A stretch of 5,768 bases of DNA. Source: Clostridia bacterium. Its GTDB lineage: Bacteria > Bacillota_A > Clostridia > Oscillospirales > CAG-272. How positions within the stretch are numbered: the stretch's first letter is position 1; each line of letters begins with the position of its first letter. The position numbers were made by a program, and so were the translations under genes. The stretch covers positions 1-5,768 of the forward strand of contig JAGBSQ010000071.1 of assembly GCA_017631775.1 (NCBI GenBank). Direction: 5' to 3'. The notes beneath the pieces are model-generated. The model was not told where the DNA came from. It saw only the letters and a list, made by a program, of their open reading frames with translations, and ran no database searches. Positions 1 to 3,989 of the stretch are shown piece by piece.

Positions 1-936
1 CAAAGTACGGTTGGTATCGTAAATGGAGATATCGGCGGTTTTGCCGATAACTGCGGGGATCATATATTGGAAGAGCGCGGGAGCGCAGACAAAACCGAGT
101 GCTCTGCCCGCTCCGCAAACGGCTTGATAAACCGCAACGGCATCGTCTGCCTCGGGGTTAACGAGAATGTAGCCGATGCGCTCGCCGGGGAGTGAGAGCG
201 ATTTGCTGAACGAATAGCAAATGAGAGTATTCTTATAAAAATTCGGCAGATACGGAACCCTTACGTCGCCGTAAACAAGCTCGCGATAAGGCTCGTCGGC
301 AATGAGGTAGATGGGTTGTCCGTTCTTCTCGGATGCCTCGGTAAGAATTGCCGCAAGACCCTTGATGCTCTCCTCTGTCATAACAGCTCCCGTGGGATTG
401 TTGGGAGAGTTGACAATAATAGCACGCGTTTTGGGAGTAATAGCTGCCTTGATCTCTTTAAGGTCGGGTTGGAAGGTCTTTGTGTCGCAAAGAACAGGAA
501 CGGCAACGACACCGTTGCGCTCTACAAAAACGCGGTATTCCGGAAAGAAGGGTGCGAGCAAAATAACCTCGTCCCCTGCCTCGGTAAGTGCCGAAAGAGA
601 GATGGTAAGAGAAGCCGCCGCGCCAACCGTCAAATAGATCAGGTTGGGATCTGCTTTTGCATTGTGGGTGGCGTTGATATAGTTGGCAATGGCTTGGCGT
701 ACACCTGCATCGCCCTGCGCGCTTATATATCCGTGCAAGGAGACGGCATCGTGCTCTTCTATCAGCTTTTTCAGGGTCTCATTGACAATGGCGGGAGAAG
801 GAACGCTGGGGTTGCCAATGCTGAAATCAAACACGTTTTCAGCTCCGATTTCCGCCTTTCTCATTTTGCCGTATTCAAATAATTCGCGAATGACCGAGCG
901 ACATGCGCCAAGTCCTCTCATCTTCTCGTTTACCAT
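1..936 (-). CDS. PLP-dependent aminotransferase, class I/II (C-terminus cut by window edge)
   Basis: Fold-type I aminotransferase, which moves an amino group between an amino acid and a 2-oxo acid using pyridoxal phosphate in the cytoplasm. The window holds 312 codons; the family usually has about 390-400, so roughly 80 C-terminal residues, including the usual substrate-carboxylate Arg, lie outside. Visible motifs: FSIGNPSVPSP near 38-48, HGYISAQGD near 68-76, SPNNPTG at 177-183, ADEPYRELVYG at 213-223 (Asp214 would contact the pyridine nitrogen), and SFSKSLSLPGERIGY at 242-256, with Lys245 as the Schiff-base lysine and Arg253 as a phosphate contact. The ATG at 936 is chosen because GAGGA lies just upstream (945-941) and the N-terminus MVNEKMRGLG resembles clostridial relatives. 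It has its own promoter and sits downstream of a Tyr-rich leader and terminator. Substrate cannot be told from this fragment; aspartate/aromatic-type is plausible. Family confident, specificity unknown. Confidence 0.93.
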   Translation of the reverse strand, partial: MVNEKMRGLGACRSVIRELFEYGKMRKAEIGAENVFDFSIGNPSVPSPAIVNETLKKLIEEHDAVSLHGYISAQGDAGVRQAIANYINATHNAKADPNLIYLTVGAAASLTISLSALTEAGDEVILLAPFFPEYRVFVERNGVVAVPVLCDTKTFQPDLKEIKAAITPKTRAIIVNSPNNPTGAVMTEESIKGLAAILTEASEKNGQPIYLIADEPYRELVYGDVRVPYLPNFYKNTLICYSFSKSLSLPGERIGYILVNPEADDAVAVYQAVCGAGRALGFVCAPALFQYMIPAVIGKTADISIYDTNRTL

Positions 937-980
937 AAGTTCCTCGCTTTATATATTTAAAAAAGACTATAGTTAGTTAT

Positions 981-1009
981 ATTATACACGTGTGCGCGTT
1001 GTATGTCAA
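981..1009 (-). promoter_or_regulatory. Consensus sigma-A promoter for the aminotransferase
   Basis: On the minus strand TTGACA (1009-1004) is followed after exactly 17 bases by TATAAT (986-981), a full match to the vegetative promoter consensus. Transcription would begin near 974, giving a leader of about 38 bases before the ATG at 936. The 8-bp palindrome ACACGTGT (991-984) overlaps the -10 box and might be a regulator site, but no regulator can be named. It means the aminotransferase need not depend on read-through from the upstream leader unit. Confidence 0.85.
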
Positions 1010-1042
1010 GTAAATTGGACGAAAAATGACCTCCGGTGCCTT

Positions 1043-1097
1043 AAAAAAAGAAAAATCCGCACTCTCAATATGCCAAAAAGCATATGCAGATGCGGAC
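1043..1097 (-). terminator. Intrinsic terminator after the 23-codon leader frame; candidate attenuator
   Basis: Minus-strand hairpin followed by a T-rich tract. The lower stem pairs 1097-1091 (GTCCGCA) with 1061-1055 (TGCGGAT). The middle pairs TCT 1090-1088 with AGA 1065-1063, leaving G1062 bulged. The upper stem pairs 1085-1080 (ATATGC) with 1073-1068 (GCATAT) across a six-base loop, with a 2x2 internal loop between middle and upper parts. The transcript then runs ATTTTTC plus seven T. It closes the small transcription unit and lies between that unit and the aminotransferase promoter. The base of the 5' arm is also complementary to a segment of the leader frame (1158-1149), so an alternative fold could prevent termination. 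Confidence 0.85.
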
Positions 1098-1158
1098 TGA
1101 CCGTATTTTGTTACCGAAAAACAGTTATTTCTTCGGGTTCACAAAAGTCGGGCAGTCC
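1094..1158 (-). promoter_or_regulatory. Candidate antiterminator pairing in the Tyr-rich leader RNA
   Basis: GGACTGCCCG at 1158-1149, inside the leader frame, can pair with CGGTCAGTCC at 1103-1094: six pairs, one C/U mismatch, three more pairs, and a possible U-G wobble added at 1159/1093. Positions 1097-1094 are also the first bases of the terminator stem, so the two folds exclude each other. The upstream arm begins about 11 bases after the last of four Tyr codons (1181-1170), so a ribosome stalled on those codons should leave it free. This resembles amino-acid attenuators of the trp/phe type. Base pairing is seen by eye; the regulatory role is inferred. Confidence 0.45.
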
Positions 1159-1196
1159 ATGCGGAACATATAATAATAGTACTTGCAAATAAACAT
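1125..1196 (-). CDS. 23-residue Tyr-rich small ORF, probable leader peptide
   Basis: Tiny reading frame with unusually complete expression signals: a full-consensus promoter, the SD sequence AAAGGAGG eight bases before ATG, a TAA stop, and an intrinsic terminator 28 bases after the stop. The peptide begins MFICKYYYYMFRM and ends NPKK. It has four Tyr in a row (codons 6-9, TAC TAT TAT TAT), three Phe, three Met and two Cys (4 and 15), and a basic C-terminus. It has no signal peptide or recognisable domain. The run of identical aromatic codons just before a mutually exclusive antiterminator/terminator pair, upstream of an aminotransferase, suggests a leader peptide sensing Tyr-tRNA supply. Alternatives are a free-standing microprotein or a small RNA whose frame is incidental. 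I know of no named homologue. Confidence 0.6.
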   Translation of the reverse strand: MFICKYYYYMFRMDCPTFVNPKK

Positions 1197-1204
1197 GTTT
1201 TGGC

Positions 1205-1212
1205 CCTCCTTT
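1205..1212 (-). promoter_or_regulatory. Strong Shine-Dalgarno of the 23-residue ORF
   Basis: AAAGGAGG on the minus strand lies eight bases upstream of the ATG at 1196. It is the main reason to treat this very short frame as translated. The adjacent GGGC (1206-1203) could pair with GCCC inside the frame (1153-1150), a weak possible link between translation and the antiterminator arm. Confidence 0.75.
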
Positions 1213-1229
1213 GTGAATTGTTATGACAC

Positions 1230-1258
1230 ATTATACGATACTTGAAGGGATTTGTCAA
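1230..1258 (-). promoter_or_regulatory. Consensus sigma-A promoter of the Tyr-rich leader unit
   Basis: TTGACA (1258-1253), a 17-base spacer, and TATAAT (1235-1230) on the minus strand match the vegetative consensus at every position. The transcript should start near 1223, about 27 bases before the small ORF's ATG. Several A-tracts lie directly upstream of the -35 box. It is downstream of the transporter terminator, so this is an independent unit. Confidence 0.88.
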
Positions 1259-1261
1259 TAG

Positions 1262-1295
1262 TTTTTTTCGAATTTTTTTGCATTTTGGTTTTTTT
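1262..1295 (-). promoter_or_regulatory. A-tract (UP-like, probably curved) element upstream of the leader promoter
   Basis: Read on the minus strand, A-runs at 1295-1289, 1286-1283, 1279-1273 and 1268-1262 stand immediately before the -35 box, with centres about 8-11 bases apart. Such AT-rich phased tracts often bend DNA and contact the RNA polymerase alpha subunit. Its activity here is an inference. Confidence 0.4.
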
Positions 1296-1310
1296 AAGGG
1301 GCATTTTGAT

Positions 1311-1341
1311 AAAAAAGGAGAGCCAATAATAGTGGCTCCCC
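1311..1341 (-). terminator. Intrinsic terminator of the amino-acid transporter operon
   Basis: The minus strand reads GGGGAGCCA (1341-1333), a seven-base loop, TGGCTCTCC (1325-1317), then TTTTTT (1316-1311). The arms form nine pairs with one G-U wobble. It lies 16 bases beyond the ATPase stop codon and ends the binding protein-permease-ATPase operon. Confidence 0.9.
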
Positions 1342-1357
1342 CATTTTTATTATGCGA

Positions 1358-2128
1358 TTAGATTGCCTTGCCGCTGTTGAGGAACTGCTGCAGATGCTCG
1401 TTTTGAGGATTGTCGAAAATCTCTTCGGGAGTACCCTCTGCCTCAATAATACCGTCGCGCATATAGATCACGCGGTCAGAAACGCTCTTGGCAAACTCCA
1501 TCTCGTGTGTAACGATGACCATTGTCTTGCCCTCGTTTTTGAGGTTTTTGATAACGCGCAAAACCTCAACCGTAAGCTCAGGGTCAAGTGCCGAAGTGGG
1601 TTCGTCAAAGCAAAGAATATCCGGCTCAAGCGCCAGCGCACGCGCAATGGATACACGTTGCTGCTGACCTCCCGAAAGCTGGAAGGGATAAGCATTCAGT
1701 TTATCCGAAAGTCCTACGTTGGCAATCAGTTCTTTTGCCTTTTGCTCCAAGTCCTCGCGGCTTCCCTTGCCCAAAAGCTTGGGGGCAAGCATTACGTTTT
1801 GAAGCACCGTATATTGTGGAAAAAGATTGAAGGATTGGAACACAAGGCCAAAGTGCAAGCGTTTTTCGCGCAGCTGCGCGTCCTTGATCTTTTTTTGCTT
1901 AAATTCTTCTCCGTCAAAGAGTTTTTCACCGGCAACGGAAATGGTTCCCTCGTTGGCAAGCTCCAAAAAATTCAAGCAGCGGAGCAGCGTGGTTTTTCCG
2001 CTTCCCGAAGAGCCGATAATGGTCAAAATCTCACCACGTCCCAACGAAAAGTCTACACCCTTGAGGACTTTTACGTTTCCAAAACTCTTGTAAAGGCCGC
2101 ATACTTCCAAGTATTTTTTATCTTCCAT
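1358..2128 (-). CDS. Polar amino-acid ABC transporter ATP-binding protein (GlnQ/ArtP family)
   Basis: The 256-residue ATPase subunit that powers an amino-acid importer from the cytoplasmic face. All nucleotide-binding motifs are intact: Walker A GSSGSGKTT at 39-47 (Lys45), Q-loop FQSFNLFP at 97-104 (Gln98), signature LSGGQQQR at 151-158, Walker B ILCFDEPT at 171-178 with catalytic Glu176, D-loop SALD at 179-182, and switch His208 in VTHEM. The FQSFNLFP and LSGGQQQR forms are typical of the polar amino-acid subfamily. Residues 64-92 carry a somewhat longer, lysine-rich stretch than many GlnQ proteins, so the protein is slightly over the usual 240-250. The ATG at 2128 has a perfect SD that overlaps the permease stop codon. 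It is the last gene of a three-gene operon and would act as a homodimer with the adjacent permease. Substrate is not determined by this subunit. Confidence 0.96.
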   Translation of the reverse strand: MEDKKYLEVCGLYKSFGNVKVLKGVDFSLGRGEILTIIGSSGSGKTTLLRCLNFLELANEGTISVAGEKLFDGEEFKQKKIKDAQLREKRLHFGLVFQSFNLFPQYTVLQNVMLAPKLLGKGSREDLEQKAKELIANVGLSDKLNAYPFQLSGGQQQRVSIARALALEPDILCFDEPTSALDPELTVEVLRVIKNLKNEGKTMVIVTHEMEFAKSVSDRVIYMRDGIIEAEGTPEEIFDNPQNEHLQQFLNSGKAI

Positions 2129-2133
2129 ACGCG

Positions 2134-2141
2134 CCTCCTTA
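2134..2141 (-). promoter_or_regulatory. Stop/Shine-Dalgarno overlap coupling permease and ATPase
   Basis: The permease stop codon TAA forms the first three bases of TAAGGAGG, which lies five bases before the ATPase ATG. Ribosomes finishing the permease are therefore positioned to re-initiate on the ATPase, giving tight translational coupling of the two transporter halves. Confidence 0.85.
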
Positions 2142-2828
2142 GGTTACTTCGTAGTAGCAAATCTTCTTTTCCAGCAAGTGGAACAGAAGTGTCAAAATGC
2201 CGCTGAAGGCAAGGTAGAAGGCACCTGCGTAGAACAGCGGCGACAGCACCGCATATTTGTTGATCTTTTCGTATGCCTCCAAAATAATTTCGGTAATGCT
2301 GAGCGCTCTTGCAAGAGCGGTATCCTTAACGAGCGTAATGACCTCATTGCTCATAGGTGCCATGATCTTGCGAATGACCTGCATGAGCACAACGTGGAAG
2401 AAAATTTGCCACTTTGTCATGCCCAGCACCTGCCCTGCCTCGCGTTGACCCTTGGGAATATTCTTAATTCCGCCCTCAAAAATGACGGCAAAATAGCAAG
2501 CATAGTTGACTGCAAAAGCAAACAAAACAAAAATGAATTGCAGGTCTGCCATTTTATCCAGGTTCAGCATTGCCGCAAAATCCTTATTCGGGATTTTGAG
2601 AAGAACTGACGGGATAAAGGTGACGATAACACATTGCAACAAAAGCGGCGTTCCGCGAACGACCCAAATAATGCCCTTCATCAACCAAGAAAGGGGTTTA
2701 AACTTGGACATAGAGCAAAAACAGAACAAAAGTCCAAGCGGAATTGCAATAACCAAAGTAAGCGCAAAGAGCTTCAGCGTCATGCCGAAGCCCATGCACA
2801 GGTCATATAAAACTGACCAAAAATTCAT
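2139..2828 (-). CDS. Amino-acid ABC transporter permease (HisM/GlnP family)
   Basis: The 229-residue integral membrane subunit of the importer, about the usual size for the family. Hydrophobic segments suggest about five membrane helices, near 13-37, 50-77, 96-118, 142-166 and 195-219. The family motif RGTPLLLQ is at 58-65. The EAA coupling loop, which contacts the ATPase, begins at EAGQVLGMTKWQIF (130-143) and leads into APMSNEVITLVKDTALA (157-173). Only one permease is present in the operon, so a homodimer is expected. The ATG at 2828 is preceded by AAGGA with a rather long spacing of 11 bases; no better start is apparent. It follows the binding-protein stop by 37 bases with no visible terminator or promoter between, so both are co-transcribed. 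Membership is clear; the transported amino acid is unknown. Confidence 0.95.
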   Translation of the reverse strand: MNFWSVLYDLCMGFGMTLKLFALTLVIAIPLGLLFCFCSMSKFKPLSWLMKGIIWVVRGTPLLLQCVIVTFIPSVLLKIPNKDFAAMLNLDKMADLQFIFVLFAFAVNYACYFAVIFEGGIKNIPKGQREAGQVLGMTKWQIFFHVVLMQVIRKIMAPMSNEVITLVKDTALARALSITEIILEAYEKINKYAVLSPLFYAGAFYLAFSGILTLLFHLLEKKICYYEVT

Positions 2829-2865
2829 AAAATCAAGTGTCCTTCTTTAAGTATTTGAGTCCAAA

Positions 2866-3759
2866 TTATTCAACGGGCTTTACAAGCTCTTCACCTGCGG
2901 AGCCTTTTTCTGCAATGATGATAGCATCAGCGGTCTTTTGGAAGAATTCTTCCTTGTTTGCACCGTAATTAGCGGCATCTGCCTTCTTTACGATTGCAAC
3001 TTGCTTGTTTGCAAGGTAAGGAACAGAGATTTCCATAGCTGCAAGACGCTCATCGGTAATGGTCATACCGTTCCAAACGAGGTCGATGGAGCCGTTTGCA
3101 AGCAGAGTTTCCTTTTCATCCCAGTCGATTACGATGAATTCAACTTCGATCTCTGCGGAATAAGTGGTGTTGAGATATGCAACAACTGCCTTTGCAAGGT
3201 CAATGTCAAAGCCGATCAATTCTGCATCTGCACCGTCACCGTCTTTGTATGCGATGGGAGCGAAGAGAGTGTAACCAACGATCAGCTTCTTTGCTGCAAC
3301 AACGTTGTTCCAAGATTCGTCGGTAGCGTTTGCATTGGGATTTGCGGTGGTAGCGGTTACAAGAGTTTCGGTTGCAAGACCGTACTCGGTTGCAACGTTC
3401 TTATAGTCGGTATCAGCGAGAGCAATCATAGCCTCGTTGATTTTGCCGATGAGAGCAGCATTGCCCTTCTTTGCGGCGATACCGTATTGCTCTTCTGCAA
3501 GAATAACGCCGGGAAGAATTTGATAGTCCTTGAAGGTGTCAACACCGTTCATATAGTAGCCTGCCATAACAGAGTCAATAACGGCGATGTCAGCATCACC
3601 CTTAACAAGACCGTTCAGCGCATCCAGCTGAGAACCGACAGAAAGCAATTCTTTACCAAAGTTCAAGCCGTTTTCTTCAGGTTGTTGGCAAGAAGCGAAA
3701 ACTGCAACGCAGCCAAGCATCATAATAAGTGCGAGAGTGAGAGAGATAATTTTTTTCAT
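2866..3759 (-). CDS. Amino-acid-binding lipoprotein of an ABC importer, apparently circularly permuted
   Basis: The 297-residue extracellular binding component of the importer. The N-terminus is a lipoprotein signal (KK, hydrophobic core, VFASC) with Cys24 as lipidation site. The order of the rest is unusual. Residues about 30-70 (VGSQLDALNGLVKGDADIAV, then IDSVMAGYYM at 61-70) and 91-134 (QYGIAAKKGN onward) match the usual second half of family proteins: end of lobe 2, then the C-terminal return to lobe 1. A linker TATTANPNANATDESW (135-150) follows, then the usual first half: LIVGYTLFAPIAYKDG (159-174), GFDIDLAKAV (183-192), WDEKETLLANGSIDLVWNGM (213-232), TITDER (233-238), PYLANKQVAIVKK (247-259). 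It ends at KGSAGEELVKPVE (285-297), where the second half would normally start. Candidate ligand residues (Arg238, Thr233, Ser287, Asp62) are present. AAGGAG is eight bases before the ATG. Lipoprotein and family are confident; permutation rests on remembered family order. Confidence 0.9.
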   Translation of the reverse strand: MKKIISLTLALIMMLGCVAVFASCQQPEENGLNFGKELLSVGSQLDALNGLVKGDADIAVIDSVMAGYYMNGVDTFKDYQILPGVILAEEQYGIAAKKGNAALIGKINEAMIALADTDYKNVATEYGLATETLVTATTANPNANATDESWNNVVAAKKLIVGYTLFAPIAYKDGDGADAELIGFDIDLAKAVVAYLNTTYSAEIEVEFIVIDWDEKETLLANGSIDLVWNGMTITDERLAAMEISVPYLANKQVAIVKKADAANYGANKEEFFQKTADAIIIAEKGSAGEELVKPVE

Positions 3760-3786
3760 GAGAAAGTCTCCTTTTGGGTATTTTTT

Positions 3787-3803
3787 GCGCTGAACTTTAG
3801 CGC
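3787..3803 (-). promoter_or_regulatory. Short hairpin at the predicted 5' end of the transporter mRNA
   Basis: GCGCT (3803-3799) and AGCGC (3791-3787) form a perfect five-pair stem with a seven-base loop, beginning almost exactly at the predicted transcription start. It is followed by A-runs, not T-runs, so it is not a terminator for this strand. It could protect the mRNA 5' end, or simply reflect the overlapping inverted repeat. Confidence 0.35.
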
Positions 3804-3827
3804 TTTATCATTTTACCACGCTAAAGT
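3794..3827. repeat. Perfect 9-bp inverted repeat flanking the -10 box (operator candidate)
   Basis: ACTTTAGCG (3794-3802) and CGCTAAAGT (3819-3827) are exact reverse complements separated by 16 bases, about 25 bases centre to centre. They bracket the -10 box of the transporter promoter, one half in the spacer and the other at the predicted start site. This placement suits a repressor dimer or tetramer. I do not recognise the half-site as that of a named regulator. Confidence 0.55.
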
Positions 3828-3838
3828 GTAATTGTCAA
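3810..3838 (-). promoter_or_regulatory. Sigma-A promoter of the amino-acid transporter operon
   Basis: TTGACA (3838-3833) is followed after 17 bases by TAAAAT (3815-3810) on the minus strand, one base off consensus. Transcription would start near 3803, leaving a leader of roughly 44 bases with AAGGAG (3773-3768) before the ATG at 3759. The promoter lies downstream of the uvrA terminator and drives binding protein, permease and ATPase. Confidence 0.85.
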
Positions 3839-3840
3839 GG

Positions 3841-3877
3841 TTTTTTTGAAAATTTCTTTGATTTTTTTGCAAAAAAA
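3841..3877 (-). promoter_or_regulatory. A-tract/UP-like element upstream of the transporter promoter, with 16-bp T/A palindrome
   Basis: Directly upstream of the -35 box the minus strand carries A-runs at 3868-3862 and 3847-3841 with an AAATTTT tract between them. The outer run belongs to the perfect palindrome TTTTTTTGCAAAAAAA (3862-3877). Like the leader promoter at 1258, this suggests a bent or alpha-subunit-binding upstream element. The palindrome would make only a weak A-U hairpin and has no U-tract in a terminator position. Confidence 0.4.
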
Positions 3878-3921
3878 CAAAAAGTTCTCCCAAGCTCCGC
3901 CCTTCCCAACCTTTTTTATTT

Positions 3922-3937
3922 TCACGCGTACGTGTGA
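3922..3937. repeat. 16-bp near-palindrome in the uvrA-transporter gap
   Basis: TCACGCGTACGTGTGA is a palindrome except for one mismatched pair, centred on CGTACG. It lies just beyond the uvrA terminator and about 85 bases upstream of the transporter -35 box. It could be a regulator site, but nothing else supports that. Confidence 0.25.
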
Positions 3938-3942
3938 GAACC

Positions 3943-3980
3943 AAAAAAAGAAAATGCCACCGAGCTTACCCGATGGCATT
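3943..3980 (-). terminator. Intrinsic terminator of uvrA
   Basis: On the minus strand AATGCCATCGGG (3980-3969) pairs with CTCGGTGGCATT (3964-3953) across a TAAG loop, giving 12 pairs with two G-U wobbles. The run TTTTC plus seven T follows. It starts nine bases after the uvrA stop codon and separates uvrA from the transporter operon. Confidence 0.93.
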
Positions 3981-3989
3981 TTTGAATGC

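Noticed and set aside
316..882. Plus-strand open frame of 188 codons opposite the aminotransferase
   Set aside because: Antisense shadow of a gene with intact PLP motifs; no family resemblance or start signals.
992..1192. Plus-strand open frame of 66 codons across the leader region
   Set aside because: It runs antisense through a promoter, a terminator and the Tyr-rich frame, has no SD, and its sequence is explained by those minus-strand signals.
1043..1223. T-box riboswitch upstream of the aminotransferase
   Set aside because: The leader is only about 180 bases. I see no T-box consensus (such as AGGGTGG with the UGGN antiterminator) or specifier stem, and a well-formed SD and frame occupy the space.
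1352..2206. Plus-strand open frame of 284 codons opposite the ATPase gene
   Set aside because: Shadow of a strongly conserved ABC ATPase; no domain and no start signals.
2866..3759. Binding-protein gene as a truncated pseudogene
   Set aside because: The frame is intact with signal, SD and promoter, both halves of the fold are present once, and the linker and ends fall at plausible loop positions. Permutation explains it better than decay.
2938..3831. Long plus-strand open frame of 297 codons opposite the binding-protein gene
   Set aside because: It is antisense to a clear lipoprotein gene, has a Cys-rich low-information translation with no recognisable domain, and no SD or promoter. Its length equalling the real protein's is coincidence.
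3862..3877. TTTTTTTGCAAAAAAA palindrome as a terminator
   Set aside because: The stem would be purely A-U with almost no loop, and a strong terminator already lies after uvrA. It fits better as part of an A-tract upstream element.
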